The notes beneath the pieces were generated by a model. That model made no database searches, was not told the origin of the DNA, and worked only from the letters and a program-made list of their open reading frames with translations. Of a stretch of DNA of 19,967 nt, positions 1 through 6,209 are shown piece by piece; the stretch's first letter is position 1, and each line of letters begins with the position of its first letter. The translations under genes were made by a program, and so were the position numbers. Source of the stretch: JAAYKS01 sp964479435 (GTDB taxonomy: Bacteria > Bacillota > Clostridia > Saccharofermentanales > UBA5734); contig CAYZME010000036.1 in NCBI GenBank assembly GCA_964479435.1, forward strand, positions 1 to 19,967. Reading direction: 5' to 3'.

Positions 1-650
1 TCCCGGTGTTGGGACATGCCGACGGCGTGTGTCACACCTATATCGACCGCGGCGCCGACCTCGACCAGGCCTTGCGGGTGTGTCTGGATGCCAAAACACA
101 ATATGTCGCGGTCTGCAATGCGACCGAGACCTTCCTGGTGCACCAGGAGGTGGCCGGGGCCTGGATTCCCCAGCTGGCCGCCGCGCTGACGGCCGCCGGT
201 GTGGAAATATACGGCGACGCGGCCGTCCGCGACCTGATCGGCTGCGCGCCGGTGGAGGACTGGCACACCGAACACCTCGACCACAAAGTTTCCATACGGG
301 TCGTGTCAGGGCTGACGCAGGCGATTGAACACATCAACCGCTACGGATCGGGCCACACCGACGCGATTCTGACCACCGACCGCGACGCCGCCGCGCGCTT
401 TCTGGCCGACGTGGACGCGGGCAATGTGTTCTGGAACTGCTCTACCCGCTTCAGCGACGGCTTTCGCTACGGCTTTGGCGCCGAAGTCGGGGTCAGTACT
501 TCTAAATTACACGCGCGCGGGCCGGTCGGGCTGGAAGGGTTGGTCACATACAAATACAAGCTGCTCGGTCACGGCGATACGGTCGGCGATTTCGCCACCG
601 GCGCGCGGGCGTTTTCGCACGACGATCTGGAGCAGTCATGTCCGCTTTGA
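1..650 (+). CDS. proA: Glutamate-5-semialdehyde dehydrogenase (gamma-glutamyl phosphate reductase), C-terminal part
   Basis: ProA reduces gamma-glutamyl phosphate to glutamate-5-semialdehyde with NADPH, the second step of proline synthesis, in the cytoplasm. The gene enters from the left edge; the first whole codon is at base 3, and roughly the C-terminal half is present. The visible part begins with PVLGHADGVCHTYID and then shows QYVAVCNATETFLVH, whose Cys (codon at 114-116) matches the catalytic cysteine of the family. Further on come GNVFWNCSTRFSDGFRYG and GAEVGVSTSKLHARGPVGLE, all strong ProA signatures. The C-terminus looks complete (GDFATGARAFSHDDL is the usual end). Whether proB lies upstream cannot be seen. 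The stop is 60 bp before rpiB. Confidence 0.96.
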   Translation, partial: PVLGHADGVCHTYIDRGADLDQALRVCLDAKTQYVAVCNATETFLVHQEVAGAWIPQLAAALTAAGVEIYGDAAVRDLIGCAPVEDWHTEHLDHKVSIRVVSGLTQAIEHINRYGSGHTDAILTTDRDAAARFLADVDAGNVFWNCSTRFSDGFRYGFGAEVGVSTSKLHARGPVGLEGLVTYKYKLLGHGDTVGDFATGARAFSHDDLEQSCPL

Positions 651-672
651 GATGGAAGACCGGTTGACCGCG

Positions 673-681
673 TGCTAAAAT
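673..681 (+). promoter_or_regulatory. Possible extended -10 promoter element before rpiB
   Basis: The short gap between proA and rpiB contains TGCTAAAAT, which fits an extended -10 (TGn followed by a -10-like hexamer). No convincing -35 lies 17 bp upstream (TGGAAG). It could start an rpiB-upp transcript about 20 bp before the rpiB ribosome binding site, or rpiB could simply be read from the proA transcript. The evidence is weak. Confidence 0.28.
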
Positions 682-710
682 AGACCGGAGAATCGATACG
701 GAGGGATCGT

Positions 711-1154
711 ATGAAAATTGCCTTGGGAAGTGACCATGCCGGGTATCAATTAAAAAGAACCGTGATGGATCATCTGACGGCACAGGGGCACATATGTACG
801 GACTGCGGCACCGACGATGACCAGACCCCTGCCAGTTACGTACCGGCGGCGGTGCGGGTCGCCGGTCGCATTCATACCGGAGAAGCCGATTTCGGCGTCC
901 TGATCTGCGGCACCGGCTTGGGGATTTCGATTTCCGCCAACAAAATAGTCGGCATCCGCGCCGCTTTGTGTGTGAATGAGTACATGGCGCGGATGGCGAG
1001 GCAGCACAATGACGCCAACATACTCGCGATGGGCGCGCGCGTGGTGGGCACCGGCCTGGCTTGCGCCATCGCGGACGCGTTTTTGGCCGAGGCGTTTGAG
1101 GCGGGCGGCCGCCACCAGGTACGCGTGAACGAAATGATGGATCTGGAAAAATAA
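711..1154 (+). CDS. rpiB: Ribose-5-phosphate isomerase B
   Basis: RpiB interconverts ribose 5-phosphate and ribulose 5-phosphate in the non-oxidative pentose phosphate pathway, feeding PRPP and nucleotide synthesis. The 147-aa length is typical. The N-terminus MKIALGSDHAGYQLK carries the family GSDHAG motif (His9). ICGTGLGISISANK follows, with the catalytic-type Cys66, and then RQHNDANILAMGARV with His99. The ATG at 711 has a good GGAGGG ribosome binding site 5 bp upstream. upp follows after an 89-bp gap, an arrangement common in Bacillota, where rpiB, upp and a dCMP deaminase gene often precede the ATP synthase operon. RpiB-fold sugar isomerases such as LacA/LacB are related, but the motifs and neighbours favour RpiB. 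Confidence 0.95.
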   Translation: MKIALGSDHAGYQLKRTVMDHLTAQGHICTDCGTDDDQTPASYVPAAVRVAGRIHTGEADFGVLICGTGLGISISANKIVGIRAALCVNEYMARMARQHNDANILAMGARVVGTGLACAIADAFLAEAFEAGGRHQVRVNEMMDLEK

Positions 1155-1243
1155 CAGACCGGACCGAGGGCCGCAAAGGATTACCTATCATCTCGCCGCC
1201 GGACGCCGCGACGCCCGCGCAGGCACGAACGAAGGAGTGCACC

Positions 1244-1876
1244 ATGAGCGAAAACGTCTTTATTTATGACCACCCGTTGATCCAGCACAAAATCTCTCTG
1301 CTGCGGGACAAGCTGACCACGACCAAGGAGTTTCGTGAACTGGTCAACGAGGTTTCCCTGCTCATGGCCTATGAGGTGACCCGCTCGCTGCCGCTCAAAG
1401 AAATCGACATCGAAACCCCCATCGCCGTGGCGCGAACTAAGGTGCTGGGCGGGAAAAGACTGGCGCTGGTTCCGATCTTGCGCGCCGGCCTCGGGATGGT
1501 GGACGGCATGTTGCAGCTGATCCCGATGGCCAAGGTCGGCCACATCGGTCTGTACCGCGACCCGGAGACCCGGGAGCCGATAGAGTATTACTGCAAGTTG
1601 CCGACCGACTGTTCCGAGCGCGAAGTGATTGTTCTCGATCCTATGCTGGCGACCGGCGGGTCGGCTTCGGCGGCGGTGACCTTTCTCAAACAGCGCGGCA
1701 TCTCCAGCATCAAATTTGTCTGCCTGGTCGCCGCTCCCGAAGGCGTGGCGCGATTGACCCGGGATCACCCGGACGTTCCCATCTTCTGCGCCGCGCTCGA
1801 CGAAAAACTCAACGATCACGCGTACATCGTGCCCGGGCTCGGGGATGCCGGCGACCGCCTGTTCGGCACCAAGTAG
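1244..1876 (+). CDS. upp: Uracil phosphoribosyltransferase
   Basis: This cytoplasmic enzyme salvages uracil by joining it to PRPP to make UMP. At 210 aa it has the normal family length. The PRPP-binding loop reads VIVLDPMLATGGSA (about residues 128-141), and the uracil-binding C-terminal segment reads YIVPGLGDAGDR (194-205). The internal VPILRAGLGM block (76-85) is also characteristic. AAGGAG lies 7 bp before the ATG at 1244, so the start is secure. It follows rpiB, whose pathway supplies ribose phosphate for PRPP. The gene is followed by a hairpin with a T-rich tail, which suggests the proA/rpiB/upp transcript ends here and the next genes are read from their own promoter. Confidence 0.97.
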   Translation: MSENVFIYDHPLIQHKISLLRDKLTTTKEFRELVNEVSLLMAYEVTRSLPLKEIDIETPIAVARTKVLGGKRLALVPILRAGLGMVDGMLQLIPMAKVGHIGLYRDPETREPIEYYCKLPTDCSEREVIVLDPMLATGGSASAAVTFLKQRGISSIKFVCLVAAPEGVARLTRDHPDVPIFCAALDEKLNDHAYIVPGLGDAGDRLFGTK

Positions 1877-1926
1877 TAAAAATACAGCGCCCGCCTCAGC
1901 GTGCGGGCGATCCGGTATAGTGGGCC

Positions 1927-1977
1927 TCATGCCGGGTTGGCGGCGAAGACCCGGCACGTGGTTTGTTTTATTATTTT
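1927..1977 (+). terminator. Probable intrinsic terminator after upp
   Basis: TGCCGGGT (1930-1937) and ACCCGGCA (1949-1956) form a perfect 8-bp stem with an 11-nt loop. The stem can be extended by three more pairs past a 2-nt bulge. The T-rich stretch TTTGTTTTATTATTTT (1962-1977) follows at once. Location between upp and the next promoter fits the end of the upp transcript. Confidence 0.6.
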
Positions 1978-1991
1978 CGGCAGAATGTCAT

Positions 1992-2019
1992 TTGACATCA
2001 TTGTGGACCGTCCTATAAT
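1992..2019 (+). promoter_or_regulatory. Consensus sigma-A promoter of the dCMP deaminase/ATP synthase unit
   Basis: A perfect -35 box TTGACA (1992-1997) and a perfect -10 box TATAAT (2014-2019) are separated by 16 bp. Transcription would start near 2026, about 54 bp before the first start codon. TGTCA at 1986-1990 forms an inverted repeat with TGACA in the -35 box (spacer TT), and GACCGT/ACGGTC (2006-2011 and 2030-2035) flank the -10. It is the best-looking promoter in the window and fits a highly expressed ATP synthase operon. Confidence 0.85.
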
Positions 2020-2039
2020 TGGGCAGGGAACGGTCGTAT

Positions 2040-2055
2040 AAAGACAATTGTCTTT
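2040..2055. promoter_or_regulatory. Perfect 16-bp palindrome in the 5' leader, candidate operator
   Basis: AAAGACAATTGTCTTT is an exact palindrome lying 14-29 bp downstream of the predicted transcription start and before the ribosome binding site. Its position and dyad symmetry suit a dimeric repressor site. Its AT-rich composition stands out from the surrounding GC-rich DNA. The cognate regulator is unknown, and the site could instead act as RNA structure. Confidence 0.45.
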
Positions 2056-2079
2056 CACCCAAGGCACGGGAGGATGGTC

Positions 2080-2538
2080 ATGCGCCCTTCGTGGGATCAA
2101 TATTTTATGGAAATCACAGAGCTGGTTAAGACGCGTTCGACCTGCTTGCGCCGGCAGGTCGGCGCCCTGATCGTCCGCGACCGGCGCATCGTTTCCACGG
2201 GTTACAACGGCGCCCCTTCCGGGATCGCGCATTGTGCCGAAGCCGGCTGTCTGCGGCAGCAACTGGGGGTCCCGTCGGGCGAGCGGCATGAATTGTGCCG
2301 CGCCATCCACGCCGAACAGAACGCGCTGATCCAGGCCGCCCGGTATGGCTCAGTCGTCCAGGGCGGCACCATCTATGTGACCTGCCAACCGTGCTCCCTG
2401 TGCGCCAAAATGCTGATCAACGCCGGTGTCGATCGCATCGTTTTCAAGGGGAGTTACCCCGACGCGCTGGCGACGTCGATGTTGGACGAAGCGGGTGTTG
2501 AGTATATTCAATTCACGGAACAAGAGGACGGTCGATAA
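2080..2538 (+). CDS. comEB: dCMP deaminase family protein (ComEB-like)
   Basis: This is a zinc-dependent cytidine/deoxycytidylate deaminase, expected to convert dCMP to dUMP and so supply the precursor for dTMP. In the 152-aa product the zinc and proton-shuttle motif HAEQNAL starts at His77 with Glu79. The second zinc motif PCSLC gives Cys105 and Cys108. RQVGALIVRDRRIVSTGYNG near the N-terminus is typical of the family. An ATG at 2074 is in frame but directly touches the GGGAGG ribosome binding site, while the ATG at 2080 has a 6-bp spacer, so 2080 is chosen. It is the first gene after the consensus promoter and ends 3 bp before atpB, so it should be co-transcribed with the ATP synthase genes. 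Riboflavin-type deaminases are less likely given length and motifs. Confidence 0.9.
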   Translation: MRPSWDQYFMEITELVKTRSTCLRRQVGALIVRDRRIVSTGYNGAPSGIAHCAEAGCLRQQLGVPSGERHELCRAIHAEQNALIQAARYGSVVQGGTIYVTCQPCSLCAKMLINAGVDRIVFKGSYPDALATSMLDEAGVEYIQFTEQEDGR

Positions 2539-2541
2539 CAA

Positions 2542-3351
2542 ATGAGTGGCTGGGAGCGCTTTTTGGCGGCACTAAAAGAGCGGATCACCGACGTGTTCCG
2601 CATCGGTGACATCGGCAGCCGGATCACGGAAGCGATCATGCCGCGGACCCTGTTTCAAATCCGTTGGTTTGGACGCGTGTTGCCCGTCCCCGACGCGATC
2701 GTCGTCTCCTGGGGTGTGATCGTCGTCCTCTTTCTCCTGGCATTATGGCTGGGGCGTAATTTCCGCCAGATCCCCCGCGGCAAGCAACTGCTGAGCGAGG
2801 GCCTTGTCGGGATTTTGACTTCGTTGTGCAAATCCAACGGCCTCAGCGACGCGCAGACGGACCGGGTCGTCCCCTTTGTCGGCTCTGTGGCGCTGATGAT
2901 CACACTGTCCAACATCTCTTCCTTTATCGGCATTTCGCCGCCGGCCAAAAACCCCGGCTATTGTTTCGGGCTTTCGATTTTGGCGGTCGCCTATGTCGTG
3001 TACATCGGCATCCACTTTGTCGGGCTCAAAGGGATGTGGCGCAGTCTGGCGTCGCCGGTAGGCATGATGGTGCCCTTCAGCATTCTCGATTACCTGATCC
3101 GCATTTTATCGTTGGCGCTGCGGCTGTTTGGCAATGTGTTCGGCGCTTTTATTCTCATGGAGTTTATCCGCATCGTCATGCCGCCCGGTCTGCCCGGCAT
3201 TGTCGGCCTGTGGTTCGATCTGGTGGACGGAATTTTGCAGGCGGTCATCTTCACTTATTTGACCGTGATGTATGTCGGTGAAATCGTCGAAGCCAACCAC
3301 GAGCCGCGCGCCCCCTCTAAAAAGCGCCCGGCCGTGCGCCGCCCGGCATAA
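2542..3351 (+). CDS. atpB: ATP synthase Fo subunit a
   Basis: Subunit a is the membrane stator that provides the ion half-channels next to the c-ring. The 269-aa product has several hydrophobic helices (about residues 52-70, 110-130, 142-160, 172-205 and 225-247). The conserved helix contains the essential arginine in SLALRLFGNVFG (Arg194), and the final helix reads FTYLTVMYVGE. The tail after residue 253 is basic and proline-rich (APSKKRPAVRRPA), longer than many homologues. It starts 3 bp after the deaminase gene; an AGAGGA sits about 13 bp upstream, so translational coupling is likely. No atpI precedes it. Confidence 0.95.
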   Translation: MSGWERFLAALKERITDVFRIGDIGSRITEAIMPRTLFQIRWFGRVLPVPDAIVVSWGVIVVLFLLALWLGRNFRQIPRGKQLLSEGLVGILTSLCKSNGLSDAQTDRVVPFVGSVALMITLSNISSFIGISPPAKNPGYCFGLSILAVAYVVYIGIHFVGLKGMWRSLASPVGMMVPFSILDYLIRILSLALRLFGNVFGAFILMEFIRIVMPPGLPGIVGLWFDLVDGILQAVIFTYLTVMYVGEIVEANHEPRAPSKKRPAVRRPA

Positions 3352-3370
3352 CGCACCGGCACCGGCAAAC

Positions 3371-3417
3371 CAATCACGCAAATATAAAACGATATGTAAA
3401 TATGGAGGAATCAATAC
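3371..3417 (+). promoter_or_regulatory. AT-rich translation initiation region of atpE
   Basis: The 47 bp before atpE are only about 30% GC in an otherwise GC-rich region, and end in a strong GGAGG ribosome binding site. Fewer stable structures can form there, which should favour ribosome loading. Subunit c is needed in about ten or more copies per enzyme, and an AU-rich atpE initiation region is known to raise c synthesis in E. coli, so the same role is inferred. Confidence 0.55.
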
Positions 3418-3645
3418 ATGGACAACGGCATCATTGCTCTCGGAGCGGCGTTCGCGATCGGGCTGGTCGGCACCAGCGCGGCATTTGGCATTTCTATGGC
3501 TACTGGCAAGGCGTTGGAATCCACCGCCCGTCAACCGGAAATGGCCGGGCGTATCCAGAGCATGCTGATGATCGCCATCGTTTTCATTGAGTCGGTTGCG
3601 ATTTACGCGCTGGTGATCAGCCTGTTGCTGATCTTCGCGTTCTAA
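3418..3645 (+). CDS. atpE: ATP synthase Fo subunit c
   Basis: This 75-aa hairpin membrane protein forms the rotating ion-carrying ring. Helix 1 spans about residues 5-29, the polar loop carries the conserved ARQPE (37-41), and helix 2 spans about 48-74. The ion-binding carboxylate is Glu58 in FIESVAIYALV. Aligned on GKALE against Ilyobacter c, the sodium-ligand Gln (Q32) is Ile25 here, although Ser59 follows the Glu, so proton coupling is more likely than sodium. The usual glycine-packing motif GxGxGxGxG of helix 1 reads GTSAAFGIS (18-26), i.e. GxSxAxGxS. The start has a strong ribosome binding site in an AT-rich leader. The 81-bp gap to atpF holds no recognised gene. Confidence 0.96.
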   Translation: MDNGIIALGAAFAIGLVGTSAAFGISMATGKALESTARQPEMAGRIQSMLMIAIVFIESVAIYALVISLLLIFAF

Positions 3646-3726
3646 AAATGGCGGCAACTGATTTTGACCGGCCATGGGCTCCGCGCGCGAAGCGGTGTGC
3701 CCGATGCGGAATAGGTGGGATGCAAC

Positions 3727-4269
3727 GTGTTTACTCCTGAAGCCCTGGCGGGCTATGTTGTCACGGCCGTACTTACGATCCTTGACGTCCTGGTGGCTTA
3801 TCTGATCCTCAAGCGCTTTTTGTTCAAGCCCGCGATCGGTTTTATGCGCAAACGGGAAGAGGCTGTGCGCACGCAACTGGCCGCCGCCAAACAACGCGAG
3901 GAAGAAGCCGAAGTGCAGTTGCACGCGGCCGCGCAAACCGTTGAAACCGCGAAACGCGATGCCTCGGCATTGGTCTCGGACGCCCGGAAGGCCGCGCAGA
4001 ATAAAGCCGACTCGATTTTGGCCCGGGCCAAAGAAGAGGCCGCGGAGATTGTGGCCAAAGGCAACATCGAGAATGACCGCTTGCGCGTGTCGCTGCTCGA
4101 AGGCATGCGCAGCGAAGTCGCCGACTTGTCCGTACGGATCGCGTCGCGTGTCATCCGCCAATATATGGATGAGAATCGGCAACGCGAGCATGTCGAAGAT
4201 CTGATCGACGAAGAGATGCGTAGCCGCGGCCGTGAAACACCGATGCCGGGCGAAGGCGGGGTAGAGTAG
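3727..4269 (+). CDS. atpF: ATP synthase Fo subunit b
   Basis: Subunit b forms the peripheral stalk dimer that holds F1 against subunit a. The 180-aa product has one N-terminal membrane helix (about residues 7-28, followed by KRFLFKPAIGFM) and then a long charged, alanine-rich coiled coil (about 40-165). The start is GTG at 3727 because AGGTGGGA lies 6 bp before it; the in-frame GTG at 3715 lies on top of that ribosome binding site. The C-terminus (EMRSRGRETPMPGEGGVE) extends somewhat past the usual end but does not contain a delta-type domain, unlike the b-delta fusion of mycobacteria. The next gene starts after a single base. Only one b gene is present, so a homodimer is expected. Confidence 0.93.
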   Translation: MFTPEALAGYVVTAVLTILDVLVAYLILKRFLFKPAIGFMRKREEAVRTQLAAAKQREEEAEVQLHAAAQTVETAKRDASALVSDARKAAQNKADSILARAKEEAAEIVAKGNIENDRLRVSLLEGMRSEVADLSVRIASRVIRQYMDENRQREHVEDLIDEEMRSRGRETPMPGEGGVE

Positions 4270-4270
4270 G

Positions 4271-6199
4271 ATGACAGGCCCTGTTCTGCGTATCATCCGC
4301 ATCGTCACGGCGACGCCGATTCACCCGGAGAAAGCCGCTTTGATCGCCGCCCGTTTTGCCGAGCAAAACGGCATCGAGCATTACGAAATGAAACAGGCGG
4401 TCGATGAGTCGCTGATCGGCGGCATCGTGATTTTCGCCGGTGATTTTCGGTACGATTACAGTGTCAAGGGACAACTGGCGCGCATCGCCGCCCGCCTCAA
4501 AGACGCCGACCCGCTGAGCAAGATCGAGCCGGAGGATGACTTTGGCGATGTGATCCGCGCCACGCTGGAGAAAACGCTGGAGGGTTTTGATGAACCCCCG
4601 GCCGTTGGCGGGCAGGACATTTTGTTTGACGGCGCCATGCAACCGATTCCGACCGAGGAAAAAAACCGCCAACGCGTGGTCGACGATCTGCAAGAAAGCC
4701 TTTCGACCATCGCGTTGCATTTTTCCGTCGATGAAGTGGGCCAGGTGGAGCAGGTCAGCGATGGCATCGCCTATGTCAGGGGACTCGAGAATTGCCTCAA
4801 TGGCGAGTTGATCTCTTTTACCTCCCAGACGACCGGGATCGCGATGAACCTAGAACCCGAGCGGGTGGGCGTGGTGTTGTTGGGCGAGATGCTGGACGTC
4901 CACGAAGGAACCGTCTGCAAGCGAACCGCGCGGGTGATCGATGTGCCGGTGGGCCAGGAGCTGCTGGGCCGGGTGGTTGACCCCCTGGGCGCGCCGCTGG
5001 ACGGCCAGGGCATGATCGCTTCGCGCAAACGGCGACCGATCGAGTCGCCGGCTCCCGGCATCATCGAGCGTCAGCCGGTCGATACGCCGCTGCTGACCGG
5101 GATCACTTCCATCGACGCGATGACACCGATCGGCCGTGGGCAAAGAGAATTGATCATCGGTGACCGGCAGACCGGCAAAACCGCGATCGCCATCGACACC
5201 ATCATCAACCAGCGCGGCAAAGGCGTGTACTGCGTATATGTCGCCATCGGGCAAAAAATGTCGACCATCGTCTCGGTCGTCAACACCTTGCGCAAATTCG
5301 ACGCGATGGCCTATACGACCGTGGTCGCGGCCAGTGCCAGCATGTCTGCTTCGTATCAGTACATTGCGCCCTATGCCGGTTGCGCGATCGCCGAAGAGCT
5401 GATGTACGAGGAAAACGCGGATGTGCTGGTCGTCTATGACGACCTGACCAAACACGCGCAGGCGTACCGCGCGCTGTCCCTGTTGTTGCGCCGGCCGCCC
5501 GGGCGCGAGGCCTATCCGGGAGATGTCTTTTATCTGCATTCGCGCCTGCTGGAACGCGCCGCGCGCCTGGCGGACAGCAACGGCGGCGGATCGATCACGG
5601 CTTTGCCCATTGTCGAGACGCAAAGCGGTGACATTTCCGCCTATATTCCGACCAATGTCATCTCCATCACCGATGGCCAGATTTATCTGGAGAGCGAACT
5701 GTTTTTCTCCGGACAACGGCCGGCGATTAACGTCGGTTTGTCGGTGTCGCGTGTCGGCGGCGCCGCGCAGACCGCGGCAATGAAGCAGGTGGCGGGCCCG
5801 CTGCGCATTCATCTGGCGCAGTATCGTGAGCTGGCGGCCTTTTCGCAATTTGGCTCGGAACTGGACGAGGAAACGCGGCGGGAGCTGCGCCGGGGCGAGC
5901 GCTTGAGTGAGATTCTCAAACAACCGCAATACCAGCCGGTGCCGATGGAAGAACAGGTCGTGCTGCTCCACATCGCCAACCGCGGCGGTTTGTCGGCCGT
6001 CCCGCGGTCGGACATTCACACGTTGTTTGACGATTTTATCGAGCACCTGAAAACCATCGCGCCCACCTTGTTGGACATCATCGCCGCGACCGGCGAATTC
6101 AGCGAGGCCAACGCGCAGCGCGTCGACAGCGAGCTCGAAGATTTTATGCCGCGCTGGATTGCCGAAAATCTCAACGGCGTGCCCACCGACCGGATTTGA
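4271..6199 (+). CDS. atpA: Fusion of the delta C-terminal domain with ATP synthase F1 subunit alpha
   Basis: This 642-aa protein is about 130 residues longer than normal alpha. Residues 1 to about 80 match the C-terminal domain of delta (AtpH): VTATPIHPEKAALIA, then VDESLIGGIVIFAGDF and YDYSVKGQLARIAARL. Residues about 81-130 form an acidic, proline-containing linker. Normal alpha follows: VGQVEQVSDGIAYVRGLE (156-173), P-loop GDRQTGKT (297-304), and SVSRVGGAAQ with the arginine finger Arg494. Alpha is the non-catalytic nucleotide-binding F1 subunit; delta normally links F1 to the b stalk. The six-helix N-terminal domain of delta is not encoded in the operon. An in-frame ATG at 4637 (residue 123) would give a normal-sized alpha but has no ribosome binding site at a useful distance, so the fusion appears to be the main product. 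Confidence 0.92.
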   Translation: MTGPVLRIIRIVTATPIHPEKAALIAARFAEQNGIEHYEMKQAVDESLIGGIVIFAGDFRYDYSVKGQLARIAARLKDADPLSKIEPEDDFGDVIRATLEKTLEGFDEPPAVGGQDILFDGAMQPIPTEEKNRQRVVDDLQESLSTIALHFSVDEVGQVEQVSDGIAYVRGLENCLNGELISFTSQTTGIAMNLEPERVGVVLLGEMLDVHEGTVCKRTARVIDVPVGQELLGRVVDPLGAPLDGQGMIASRKRRPIESPAPGIIERQPVDTPLLTGITSIDAMTPIGRGQRELIIGDRQTGKTAIAIDTIINQRGKGVYCVYVAIGQKMSTIVSVVNTLRKFDAMAYTTVVAASASMSASYQYIAPYAGCAIAEELMYEENADVLVVYDDLTKHAQAYRALSLLLRRPPGREAYPGDVFYLHSRLLERAARLADSNGGGSITALPIVETQSGDISAYIPTNVISITDGQIYLESELFFSGQRPAINVGLSVSRVGGAAQTAAMKQVAGPLRIHLAQYRELAAFSQFGSELDEETRRELRRGERLSEILKQPQYQPVPMEEQVVLLHIANRGGLSAVPRSDIHTLFDDFIEHLKTIAPTLLDIIAATGEFSEANAQRVDSELEDFMPRWIAENLNGVPTDRI

Positions 6200-6209
6200 C
6201 GGAGCGCAG

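Noticed and set aside
1888..1909. Perfect 7-bp hairpin CGCCCGC/GCGGGCG after upp as terminator
   Set aside because: On the plus strand no T run follows; the next hairpin (1930-1956) has the T-rich tail. It may add to termination but is not convincing by itself.
3418..3645. Sodium-dependent ATP synthase
   Set aside because: Glu58-Ser59 resembles the sodium site, but the other side-chain ligand (Gln in helix 1) is Ile25, so proton coupling is more likely; not decided by sequence alone.
3106..4308. Long open frames antisense to the atp genes (also 4850-6046 and 6417-8111, up to 564 codons)
   Set aside because: They lie opposite strongly conserved ATP synthase genes, have no family motifs and no ribosome binding sites, and are Arg/His/Gln/Gly-rich as expected for shadow frames in GC-rich DNA.
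4637..6199. Separate normal-length alpha translated from an internal ATG
   Set aside because: The length would fit (520 aa), but no ribosome binding site is placed correctly; the nearest purine-rich stretch is about 20 bp upstream. Kept only as an alternative for the fusion finding.
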